Positions 10,437-19,074 of a DNA stretch of 64,000 nt are shown here, piece after piece (position 1 is the first letter of the stretch; the number at the start of each line of letters is the position of its first letter). Source of the DNA: an uncultured Sulfitobacter sp. (GTDB taxonomy: Bacteria; Pseudomonadota; Alphaproteobacteria; Rhodobacterales; Rhodobacteraceae); contig CALKXT010000047.1 in assembly GCA_938003685.1 (NCBI GenBank), forward strand, positions 1 through 64,000. The letters run 5' to 3'. Position numbers and translations under genes: made by a program. Below the pieces are notes generated by a model. The model saw only the letters and a program-made list of their open reading frames with translations. It searched no databases and was not told the DNA's origin.

Positions 10437-10859
10437 TTAGGTGCTTGGATCCACTTTGCCGCGCATGGCTTTGACCTCGCCTCTGACTTTCTTTGCCTTA
10501 AGGCGTCGTTTCTTTGACCCCAAAGTTGGCCGTGTGGCGATGCGCCTTTTTGGGGGCGTCAGGGCATTTTTGATCAATTCCGCCAATCGTTCACGCGCGA
10601 TATCGCGATTGCGTGCTTGTGATCTGGTTTCGTCACATTGAATGACCAACGCCCCTTCGTTTGTCCATCGCCGCCCAGCCAAACGGCGCAGGCGGGTTTT
10701 GACGGGTCCAGCAAGGGACGGGGATGTTGCCGCCTCAAACCGCAGTTCAACGGCAGAAGATACCTTGTTTACATTCTGCCCACCCGGCCCAGAGGCGCGC
10801 ATGAAGCTTTCAGTGAGTTCCCAATCTTGCAGGGCGATAGTGTCGGTAATGCGTAACAT
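10437..10859 (-). CDS. arfB: Ribosome-rescue peptidyl-tRNA hydrolase ArfB (YaeJ family)
   Basis: RASGPGGQNVNK motif (GGQ) and basic C-terminal tail; start refined to the ATG at 10859. Confidence 0.9.
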   Translation of the reverse strand: MLRITDTIALQDWELTESFMRASGPGGQNVNKVSSAVELRFEAATSPSLAGPVKTRLRRLAGRRWTNEGALVIQCDETRSQARNRDIARERLAELIKNALTPPKRRIATRPTLGSKKRRLKAKKVRGEVKAMRGKVDPST

Positions 10860-10915
10860 GTCGCCAACATCGCATGACAGTTGGACAAGGTGAAGGGCGC
10901 GCAACGAAACGAAAT

Positions 10916-10941
10916 GGGCCGCCCCGGTAACGGAGCGGCCC
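10916..10941 (-). terminator. Rho-independent-like terminator hairpin
   Basis: GGGCCGCCCCG-GTAA-CGGAGCGGCCC: 11-bp stem with one mismatch and a tetraloop; on the minus strand it is followed by ATTTCGTTTCG. Confidence 0.6.
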
Positions 10942-11016
10942 AATCGAATGGTTTAAGGAGGTGGGATCGGTTAGACCGACGATCCACTTCAGTGGTTTAG
11001 ACTGCCAAGGATTGCC

Positions 11017-11073
11017 CTAGCAGATACCCTCCAAAGCTGTTCCGACACCTCGCTCCAGTACCTTTCTTGACAC
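11017..11073 (-). CDS. Possible 18-aa mini-ORF (MSRKVLERGVGTALEGIC)
   Basis: GTG start 7 nt downstream of a full-length consensus SD (AAAGGAGGTGATC). Only RBS and frame support; no homology evidence. Confidence 0.4.
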   Translation of the reverse strand: MSRKVLERGVGTALEGIC

Positions 11074-11177
11074 TAGATCACCTCCTTTACATTTGTTGAA
11101 CTCAACAGAAACTTTGCACAGGTTTCCCCAAACGCAAAGCACTTTTTTAGGCGGTGATTTAAACGGCGGCGTTGACG

Positions 11178-11798
11178 TTACGCCGCACGCATTAATTTCG
11201 CTGTGATCATGCGGAATGGCACAAGTGCCGCCAGCGCGATACATAGCTTTACAGCCCAATCTGCCACGGCCAGTGAAACCCAAAGGGGTGCAATGGGGCC
11301 AGCCCCCAGCAACGGCAGTATTTCCGCCGCCCAAGACACATCTGTGGCAGGGTGAATGAAAGACAAGCTGCCAGAGAACGCGATGCTAAAGAAGAGTGCC
11401 GTATCGATGCTGCTGCCGATCAAAGTGCTGATCAGTGGGGCACGCCACCATTTTCCATCCCGAAGTGCGGCAAAAATTGACACATCAAACAGCTGTGCAA
11501 CAAGGAAAGCCACGCCAGAACCGATAGCGATGCGCAAGGTGACCAATGGGCCGAATTCGCCCATGATTTGTGTGCCGATAAGTGAGCAGATCAGCCCAAC
11601 AACAAAACCAACCAGCACAACACGGCGCGCGGCAGATGCGCCATAAACGCGGTTCATGATATCAGTAACCAAAAAGGCAAAGGGATAGGTGAACGCCCCC
11701 CATGTCAGCCACTGGCCATATAGAAATTGGACAAGAATATTAGACGCCACAACGATTGTGGCCATGGCAAGGATGCCGGGAAGGTATGTGCGTGTCAT
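11178..11798 (-). CDS. Queuosine precursor transporter, YhhQ family
   Basis: Membrane protein with ASNILVQF...WGAFTYPFAFLVTDIMNRVYG typical of the YhhQ/VUT family. Confidence 0.85.
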   Translation of the reverse strand: MTRTYLPGILAMATIVVASNILVQFLYGQWLTWGAFTYPFAFLVTDIMNRVYGASAARRVVLVGFVVGLICSLIGTQIMGEFGPLVTLRIAIGSGVAFLVAQLFDVSIFAALRDGKWWRAPLISTLIGSSIDTALFFSIAFSGSLSFIHPATDVSWAAEILPLLGAGPIAPLWVSLAVADWAVKLCIALAALVPFRMITAKLMRAA

Positions 11799-11888
11799 AT
11801 GTAAACCGTTTTTTGCAAGGGTGCGGCGACTTGGCCTGCGGGAATCGCAGACTAGGGCGCTTTACGGTCTTGATGCGCTGGACGCAAC

Positions 11889-12788
11889 CTATTGCGTGAC
11901 GACAAACTCAAGGACTTGAGTGCGCTGGATCGATAGAAAGTTGTCGTCTGATATAAGAGTAAGGATTGTCTGACCGGCACCGTCACGCCAGACACTGATC
12001 GCCTCAAGGTTGTCAAAACGACCGGGGACAGAGGTCAACAACGTCACTTCGCCCCATTTCGCCGCACTTGGGTCAAAACGTCGAATACGCGATCTAAACC
12101 CCAAAGGTGTTGCCGCCCGTTCCAGCAGATACAGCAGTCCAGTATCGTCAAAATCGGCACCCACAGGCAAAAAGGGTCCACGCCGCGGAATGTGAGCCAC
12201 GATCCGCCATTCATTGTTGTTAAGTGTGTACACAGGAAAGGGCGATTTGCGACCACCAGACTTTTCAGGCAGGGCGTAGAGCATCCCGTGGGGATCAATT
12301 GCTAACGCCTCTAGACCCGCGTTCGGCTCAAACCGGGCAAAATCAGATGCCCCGACATACTTTGTCGTTCGCCCAGTGTTCAGGTCCAAATGTGTCACAC
12401 GATGATCATGCTCAAACGAGATAAAAGCTTGCCCATTCTGGTCAATGGCAAGCCCTTCGGCGTCGGTGCGCTTGCCCTTTAGAGGATTGCCGCTGGCATA
12501 TTTCAACGACGTTTGGCCAAGCACTTGTATCTTGGTAAAGGCGCCATTTTTGCGGATCATGCTCCCATGAACCAAGCTGCCTTTATCGGTGATCAGTGTA
12601 ATGCGCGCACCATCAGCGCTGACCTCAGCCCCAGAAAAGCCGCCAAACCATGGGTTCGACAGTGACCAGCTTACGTTGGACACCAGCCGTGCCTTTGGAT
12701 CAGCCAGCGCTGCAAACGGGATGCAGCAGGCCAACCCAATTGTTAACAGGACTTTGGCAAGGATTAGTTGTCCAGAACGGATTTGCAT
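11889..12788 (-). CDS. Secreted esterase-like activity of phytase family protein
   Basis: Signal peptide; WFGGFSGAEVSADGARITLITDKG...DAEGLAIDQNGQAFISFE beta-propeller-like repeats. Confidence 0.75.
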   Translation of the reverse strand: MQIRSGQLILAKVLLTIGLACCIPFAALADPKARLVSNVSWSLSNPWFGGFSGAEVSADGARITLITDKGSLVHGSMIRKNGAFTKIQVLGQTSLKYASGNPLKGKRTDAEGLAIDQNGQAFISFEHDHRVTHLDLNTGRTTKYVGASDFARFEPNAGLEALAIDPHGMLYALPEKSGGRKSPFPVYTLNNNEWRIVAHIPRRGPFLPVGADFDDTGLLYLLERAATPLGFRSRIRRFDPSAAKWGEVTLLTSVPGRFDNLEAISVWRDGAGQTILTLISDDNFLSIQRTQVLEFVVTQ

Positions 12789-13708
12789 TGTGCGGGCAAG
12801 TCAGCGAGCAACAATTCACGCCTGGGTTTTGGCTTTGGCGCGTTTGGGTCTCTGGGTTTAGCTTTGGGTGGGTTCAGGATGTTGGCCTGCCATTCGCGCG
12901 CATCAGCGCAACCATCCCCGGCAGGTGGTGGCGTCTGATTGGTGCAGCCGCGCGCGCCTTTGGGACATCCTAGGCGCACGTGAAAATGATAGTGGTGACC
13001 GTACCATGGGCGGATTTTGCGCAGGTAAGCGCGGTTACCTTTTTCATCAGCACACATTTGCACCTTGGCACCCGGAAATACAAAGATACGTTCAACGCGC
13101 GGATCTTCTGCTGCTGCTTTTAGGATTTCATGGTGCGCGCGTGTCCAGCTGCTGTTGACGTAGGCACCATTCGCGCGGCGTGTTGAAATGGACGAAATAT
13201 TCTCACGCTGTTTGCGTGACAGGTCCAGAGACTTGGCTGGCAACATCCAAATATCTGCATCAAGACCAATTTGGTGACTACGGTGTCCCGTTAACATTGG
13301 GCCGCCACGTGCTTGGCTCATGTCACCGACATATAGGCCTGCCCAACCGGGTTGCTGCGCGGCTTTGACGCTCAACTTCTTTACCATATCGATGGTTTCA
13401 GGATGCGCCCAGTTGCGATTGCGCGACAGCCGCATCGCCTGCCATGTTGGCCCCGTTTCAGGCAATTCCATACCACCAGCAAGGCACCCCTTGGCGTAAC
13501 TGCCATAGGCGGCCGGTGATTGGGACGATGCAGAGCTTTTAGCACCAAAGAGTTTTTTGGCCTGCACATTGCTTAGCGCGCCACCGGATGACCCGATGGT
13601 GGGCAAGATCACGGATTTGCCACTGATATCTTTGCTGGACTTGCCGCCGCCACAAGCAGTTAACGTCAGCGCAAGTGCAACACCGCAAATAAGGCGTGTA
13701 AGGATCAT
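12764..13708 (-). CDS. mepA: Penicillin-insensitive murein endopeptidase MepA (M74), lipoprotein
   Basis: Lipobox-like LTLTACGGG; GPMLTGHRSHQIGLDADIWM and WYGHHYHFHVRLGCP zinc-ligand motifs. Confidence 0.9.
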   Translation of the reverse strand: MILTRLICGVALALTLTACGGGKSSKDISGKSVILPTIGSSGGALSNVQAKKLFGAKSSASSQSPAAYGSYAKGCLAGGMELPETGPTWQAMRLSRNRNWAHPETIDMVKKLSVKAAQQPGWAGLYVGDMSQARGGPMLTGHRSHQIGLDADIWMLPAKSLDLSRKQRENISSISTRRANGAYVNSSWTRAHHEILKAAAEDPRVERIFVFPGAKVQMCADEKGNRAYLRKIRPWYGHHYHFHVRLGCPKGARGCTNQTPPPAGDGCADAREWQANILNPPKAKPRDPNAPKPKPRRELLLADLPAQCKSVLDN

Positions 13709-15078
13709 TTTTCAAAATCTCCGTTCGGTTTAACCCATGCTAGCAGAACCAGCCCCAAGATGAACAGGCCCACGACAGGCGTAATACCAAGGCGTTGGCT
13801 GCCTGTGATATCGGTTGTAACCGCGATGAGCGCAGGTGCTATGAAAGCCGTCGCTTTGCCTGACAGCGCATAAAGACCAAAGGATTCGGTCATCCGTTCT
13901 GGATTGCCTTGGCGCGTCATCATGTTGCGTGATGATGCTTGCAATGCACCACCTGCCGCCCCAATTAGCGCACCTGCGACATAGAACATGATATCAGGCA
14001 GGGCAGACCCTTCTGGGACGTTTACCCACAAAACGGAAGTAGGGGTGAGTGAGATGATCAAGCAGGCAGTGAAGATCAGTATGATACAGCAAAAGACAAT
14101 CACCGGCATGGGGCCAAATCGACGATCAACGCGGCCACCAATGACACAAAAAACTGCGCCAGAAATTGCTGCAAGAATCCCAAAAATGCCTATCTTCTGG
14201 ATCGACCACTCCAGCACACCGGATGCGTACAAACCGCCAAAGGTGTACATGCCATTCAAGGCATCCCTGTAAAACATCGATGACCCCAGGTACGCCATCA
14301 ATGAAGGGTGGCGCGGTAAATCTCGCAAGGTTTGGCTAAGATCGCGAATACCTTTGCCAAGCTTATAGCGTGCAGCGGCAGGTTTTGGCGTATCGCGCAT
14401 GAACATGAAAAACGGAATCATAAACACAGCATACCAAATCGCTGTCAGCGGCCCGACGGCGCGGGTGTCAGCCTTTGTAATAGGGTCCAGACCAAAGAGC
14501 GGTGAAAACCCTGCCATTGTTTTGCCGTTTGCCCCACTTTGAAACAGGGCGATGATGACAATCAACGCCAACACCCCGCCAGCATAGCCAAAGGCCCAAC
14601 CATCCCCAGAAATGCGCCCACGCTCATCGGCGTCCGGCGACAGTTCTGGCAAATAGGCATTGGTAAAGATTGTCGCGAACTCCATCCCGATCAGGCCAAT
14701 GCCAAAAAAGAACAATGCCCAAATTACAGAGAAATCTTGCGGTGCAGTCCACCAAAGCGCACCTGCCCCGACGACATAGAGCGTCGAAAATAGCCATATC
14801 CATGGCAGACGCTTGCCAGATGAATCTGCGACAGCCCCAAGAATGGGCGCAAGTATCGCGATGGTGATGCCAGCAATTGCCAATCCGTAGCCCCAATAGG
14901 CCTGCGCCTGTGCCTTGGCGGCAGATAGGTCCATGCCACCCTCAACCAGCGCAGCAGTCGCAGTTTGGGCAAAGTAAGGGCCAAAGATAAACGTCAACAT
15001 CAACGTATTATACGGCTGGCTGGCCCAATCGAAAAAGTACCAACCCCAGATGCGCTTGCGTGCTGTGATGTTTGCCAT
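13705..15078 (-). CDS. MFS transporter, UMF1/Atg22-like family
   Basis: Multi-TM; WGWYFFDWASQPYNTLMLTFIFGPYFA N-terminus typical of UMF1 family. Confidence 0.85.
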   Translation of the reverse strand: MANITARKRIWGWYFFDWASQPYNTLMLTFIFGPYFAQTATAALVEGGMDLSAAKAQAQAYWGYGLAIAGITIAILAPILGAVADSSGKRLPWIWLFSTLYVVGAGALWWTAPQDFSVIWALFFFGIGLIGMEFATIFTNAYLPELSPDADERGRISGDGWAFGYAGGVLALIVIIALFQSGANGKTMAGFSPLFGLDPITKADTRAVGPLTAIWYAVFMIPFFMFMRDTPKPAAARYKLGKGIRDLSQTLRDLPRHPSLMAYLGSSMFYRDALNGMYTFGGLYASGVLEWSIQKIGIFGILAAISGAVFCVIGGRVDRRFGPMPVIVFCCIILIFTACLIISLTPTSVLWVNVPEGSALPDIMFYVAGALIGAAGGALQASSRNMMTRQGNPERMTESFGLYALSGKATAFIAPALIAVTTDITGSQRLGITPVVGLFILGLVLLAWVKPNGDFEK

Positions 15079-15142
15079 ATCAAACCCGTTCTTTGTTACC
15101 TGACGGTAGAGCAGGGCAGCGGGTTGTACGCAAGTTAAGCTT

Positions 15143-15691
15143 TTAGGCTACCGCGTCCTGCATCGGTGGCCATGGGCGGTGCGCGTCGGCAGCGCACCAT
15201 TCAACTACCCAGTCAGGCATGGGCGGTGAGGTTGTGGGTTGATCCAATGCAGTCAGGACACGTTCAGGTGCGATAATGCCGTTCTTGTCGGTCACCGCAG
15301 AGCGATACAGAACATGGCTCGCGCATTCGCCGTTTCGTTTCCACATGCTTTGTTCCAGATAGATAAACTTGTCATCCCAGCACAACGCCCGGCTGCGCAT
15401 CTCGAAACGCTCAAATCCGCGAATACGACGACGAAACCGGGTTGATGTACCCGCCATGGTCAACCCCCATCCCTCACGCTTGAGCATCCCGAGCATTCCT
15501 GCGCGTTGTGCCATTGCGGTGCGACCCAGATCATAGAGCGACAAGGCGCGACCGTTGTTCAGCTCTAGCCAAACGTCCAGATCATGGGGCCAGCAGATGT
15601 GCTGGCTGATGTGAACCTCGGTCAGAGTTTTAAGTGGGGGCTGACGGCTCGCCAGCCAAACGTCTTTGATCATGCGAACAAATGGGAACAT
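15143..15691 (-). CDS. Acyl-CoA thioesterase-like (hotdog-fold) protein
   Basis: HDLDVWLELNNGRALSLYDLGR...FERFEMRSRALCWDDKFIYLEQSM resembles the THEM6/4HBT-like family. Confidence 0.7.
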   Translation of the reverse strand: MFPFVRMIKDVWLASRQPPLKTLTEVHISQHICWPHDLDVWLELNNGRALSLYDLGRTAMAQRAGMLGMLKREGWGLTMAGTSTRFRRRIRGFERFEMRSRALCWDDKFIYLEQSMWKRNGECASHVLYRSAVTDKNGIIAPERVLTALDQPTTSPPMPDWVVEWCAADAHRPWPPMQDAVA

Positions 15692-15817
15692 ATTGGCGTC
15701 TCCTTTGCCCCCTCAGGTACATTCGGACACGGCGGCGTCAACCATGAACCTCGCGGCACTCTTGCGGTTTAGCGTCACGGCGCTTAATTGACATGCACCA
15801 CCTTGAAAGGGTCTGCC

Positions 15818-16105
15818 ATGACATCGCTTTTTGAAATCTTGATGCTGCTGTTGAACATCGTTTGGTTCATCATCATCGCGCATGTAATCATGTCTTGGTT
15901 GATCAATTTCCAGGTGCTGAATTTACGTCAGCCTCTGGTTGCGCAAATCTGGGATGGTCTGAACCGTTTGCTGGAACCTGTCTATAGCCGTGTACGTGCC
16001 TTCCTTCCTGCTGTGGGTGGTCTTGATCTTGCTCCATTGGTTGTTTTGATCTCAGTTGCGATTCTAAGGATCGTTTTGATCAATAATGCTGCGGCGTTCT
16101 ACTAG
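15818..16105 (+). CDS. YggT family membrane protein
   Basis: Two TM regions; HVIMSWLINFQVLN...LEPVYSRVRAFLPAVGGLDLAPLVVLI is YggT-typical; start refined to the ATG at 15818. Confidence 0.88.
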   Translation: MTSLFEILMLLLNIVWFIIIAHVIMSWLINFQVLNLRQPLVAQIWDGLNRLLEPVYSRVRAFLPAVGGLDLAPLVVLISVAILRIVLINNAAAFY

Positions 16106-16213
16106 GCTAATACTGCTTTTGTATATTTTCAGAACAATGAAGCGCAAGGCCTTGTTCACCTATTCTTAGTGTGGGAGTCTGCACAAAAGAGCAGATAATT
16201 TGCAGGTCCCCAC

Positions 16214-18262
16214 ATGAATTCCAGCGCTGCCACGCTGATACGTGATGTATTCGGCTTTGACGCGTTCCGCCCCGGTCAACAAGAAATTGTTGAGGCGGTG
16301 ACTGCGGGTGAAAACGTGTTGGCAATCATGCCCACGGGTGGCGGTAAATCGCTGTGCTTCCAATTGCCTGCGTTGATGCGTGATGGTGTAACAGTTGTCA
16401 TTTCGCCTTTGATTGCTTTGATGCGCGATCAGGTGCGGTTTTTGCAAGAGGCGGGCGTGTCAGCGGGTGCATTAACCTCTGGCAACACACCCGAAGAAAC
16501 CGATGCCGTTTGGGAGGCTTTAGAGGCTGGCACACTCAAGTTGCTTTACATGGCCCCAGAGCGGCTCGCGGCAGGATCAGCAATGGGAATGCTGCGGCGC
16601 GTGAACGTACAGATGATCGCTGTGGACGAGGCGCATTGCGTCAGCCAATGGGGGCATGATTTCCGCCCTGATTATCTGCGCATTGGTGAGTTGCGGCGCA
16701 GTTTGAACGTGCCACTGGCGGCGTTCACTGCCACTGCAGATGCCGAAACGCAGGCAGAGATTGTTCAAAAGCTGTTTGATGGGGCATCACCCCGCGCGTT
16801 TCTACGCGGCTTTGATCGTCCGAACATTCACCTCGCTTTTGCCGCCAAAAACAAACCGCGTGACCAGATTTTGAATTTTGCTGCAGCCCGCAAAGGGCAA
16901 TCCGGCATCGTCTATTGCGGCACGCGGGCAAAGACCGAAGGGCTGGCCAAGGCATTGCGCGATCAGGGGCAGTCGGCTTTGCACTATCATGGCGGTATGG
17001 AGGCCGAGGATCGCCGTATTGCAGAGCGACGGTTCCAGCAAGAAGACGGGCTGATCGTCGTGGCTACTGTCGCCTTTGGGATGGGCATTGATAAGCCGGA
17101 TATCCGCTGGGTCGCTCATGCTGATCTGCCCAAATCCATTGAATCCTATTACCAAGAAATTGGGCGCGCTGGGCGTGATGGCGCACCTGCCGAAACGCTG
17201 ACGTTATTTGGGGCTGATGATATTCGTCTGCGCCGCAGTCAGATCGACGAGGGGTTGGCACCGCCTGAACGGCGCAGTGCAGATCATGCGCGCTTAAATG
17301 CGCTTTTGGGGCTGGCAGAAGCATTGGAGTGTCGACGCAAAACGCTGCTTGGGTATTTCGATGAAACCGGGATTACCTGTGGCCGTTGTGACCTATGTGA
17401 TGCTCCTGCCGACGTGTTTGACGGCACCACAGCTGTGCGCAAGGCACTATCTGCGATCTTGCGCACTGAGGAATGGTTTGGCGCAGGGCATTTGATTGAT
17501 ATTCTGTTAGGTATTGAGACCGACAAGGTAACGCAGCGCGGCCACACAAGCCTGCCGACATTCGGTGTCGGTACTGAATATGACCGCCGCCAATGGCAGG
17601 CTGTGTTTCGTCAGATGATGGGTCATGATCTGATCCGCCCTGACCCAGAACGCCATGGCGCGCTGCGGATGACAGATGCCGCATTGCCGATCTTGCGAGA
17701 TGAGGCCAAGATTAGCCTACGCCGGGATTCGATCAAGGCGGCATCAGCCACACGCAGGCCCGCCGTTAAGGAAATGGTGAGCGAAGAGGATGCGCCCTTG
17801 CTTTCCGCGCTCAAGGCCAAGCGGCGGGGGCTGGCCGAGGCCGCCAAAGTACCTGCTTATATTATTTTCAATGACCGTTCCTTGATCGAGATGGCAGAAA
17901 CCCGGCCTCGCGATTTGGACGGTATGGCGCGCATTGGTGGTGTGGGTGCGAAAAAATTGGAAACCTATGGAAAAGCCTTCCTTGAGGTGATCAACGGTGA
18001 AGTTGAACAAATGCACCCGACCAGGCGTAAACTTGCAGGCCGTGAGGCGGGGACAGTTTATGATCAGTTGTTGCAGGTGCAGGCCGATCTGGCACGTGGT
18101 GAGGCGGGGGCGGACAAACCAATGTCGTGTTCTGCATCAGTTTTGGCCAAGGTTGCGCAACTGCGAAACGCTGATGATGGCGCGCTCAAAAGGCTGCTAG
18201 GTGAAAGACACGCCGAACGATTTGGCCCGGCATTTCTGGACGTTCTGCGAGACGCGGGCTAG
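16214..18262 (+). CDS. recQ: ATP-dependent DNA helicase RecQ
   Basis: MPTGGGKSLCFQLPAL, DEAHCVSQWGHDFRPDY, QEIGRAGRDG, zinc-binding CRRKTLLGYFDETGITCGRCDLC, HRDC domain. Confidence 0.96.
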   Translation: MNSSAATLIRDVFGFDAFRPGQQEIVEAVTAGENVLAIMPTGGGKSLCFQLPALMRDGVTVVISPLIALMRDQVRFLQEAGVSAGALTSGNTPEETDAVWEALEAGTLKLLYMAPERLAAGSAMGMLRRVNVQMIAVDEAHCVSQWGHDFRPDYLRIGELRRSLNVPLAAFTATADAETQAEIVQKLFDGASPRAFLRGFDRPNIHLAFAAKNKPRDQILNFAAARKGQSGIVYCGTRAKTEGLAKALRDQGQSALHYHGGMEAEDRRIAERRFQQEDGLIVVATVAFGMGIDKPDIRWVAHADLPKSIESYYQEIGRAGRDGAPAETLTLFGADDIRLRRSQIDEGLAPPERRSADHARLNALLGLAEALECRRKTLLGYFDETGITCGRCDLCDAPADVFDGTTAVRKALSAILRTEEWFGAGHLIDILLGIETDKVTQRGHTSLPTFGVGTEYDRRQWQAVFRQMMGHDLIRPDPERHGALRMTDAALPILRDEAKISLRRDSIKAASATRRPAVKEMVSEEDAPLLSALKAKRRGLAEAAKVPAYIIFNDRSLIEMAETRPRDLDGMARIGGVGAKKLETYGKAFLEVINGEVEQMHPTRRKLAGREAGTVYDQLLQVQADLARGEAGADKPMSCSASVLAKVAQLRNADDGALKRLLGERHAERFGPAFLDVLRDAG

Positions 18263-18294
18263 ATCACGTAATACGCGCAAAAAGGGGACTTAAA

Positions 18295-19074
18295 ATGCTG
18301 GTTGTTATATCGCCTGCCAAACGATTGGATTGGGACGCACGTGACGTTGACGTCACGCAGCCGGACTTTCAGGAAGATGCCGTGCGGTTGGTCAAGACAG
18401 CGCGCAACCTGACATTGGGAAACCTTAAAGGTTTGATGAACCTCTCTGATGACCTTGCCCGATTGAACCGCGATCGATTTGCCGCGTTTGAGGCAGAACC
18501 GTCTGCGGATATGACCCGCCCTGCGGCATTGGCGTTTGCTGGGGATACCTATCAAGGTCTGGAGGCCGCGACCCTAGATGCTGATGAAATGGTCTGGGCA
18601 CAGGACCATTTGCGTATTTTGTCTGGTCTATATGGCGTGTTGCGCCCCTTGGACGCGATCCAACCCTATCGTCTGGAAATGGGTAGCCGTTTGAAAACCC
18701 GGCGTGGCGGCAACCTCTATGACTATTGGCGCGATGATTTGTCTAAGGCGTTGAATGAACAGGCATCGGCTGTTGGAAGCGACGTGTTGGTCAATTGTGC
18801 CAGTCAGGAATATTTTGGCGCAGTCGCGCTCAAGGCGTTGAAATTGCGGGTGATCACACCACAATTTATGGAAGACAAAGGCGACGGAAAAGGCCCAAAG
18901 ATCGTGAGTTTTTTTGCTAAAAAAGCCCGCGGTGCCATGGCACGTTTTATTGTCCAGCATCGTTTGACAGAGGCAGATGCACTACGGGATTTTGATCTGG
19001 GTGGATACGTCTGGCAAAGTGAGACATCCACACCCGACCGTCCGGTTTTTGTCCGCCCCTATCCGGTGGCCTGA
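18295..19074 (+). CDS. yaaA: Peroxide stress protein YaaA (DUF328)
   Basis: MLVVISPAKRLD...YDYWRDDL...NCASQEYFGAV...FFAKKARGAMARFI. Confidence 0.93.
   Translation: MLVVISPAKRLDWDARDVDVTQPDFQEDAVRLVKTARNLTLGNLKGLMNLSDDLARLNRDRFAAFEAEPSADMTRPAALAFAGDTYQGLEAATLDADEMVWAQDHLRILSGLYGVLRPLDAIQPYRLEMGSRLKTRRGGNLYDYWRDDLSKALNEQASAVGSDVLVNCASQEYFGAVALKALKLRVITPQFMEDKGDGKGPKIVSFFAKKARGAMARFIVQHRLTEADALRDFDLGGYVWQSETSTPDRPVFVRPYPVA

Larger units (their letters stand above)
10910..11105 (-). ncRNA. Putative small RNA / leader RNA carrying an 18-codon ORF, a hairpin and an anti-SD motif, ending in a terminator
   Basis: Intergenic between yhhQ and arfB. Minus strand reads AAAGGAGGTGATCTA-GTG...TAG (11017-11073), then an imperfect hairpin (10961-10987), CCACCTCCTTAAACC (10951-10965) and a terminator. 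Boundaries are approximate. Confidence 0.45.

Noticed and set aside
11095-11140. Possible stress-sigma (EcfG-like GGAAAC...GTT) promoter upstream of the putative small RNA, with a TGTTGA-GT-TCAACA inverted repeat
   Set aside because: The match is short and imperfect and cannot be separated from chance by eye; TSS data would be needed.
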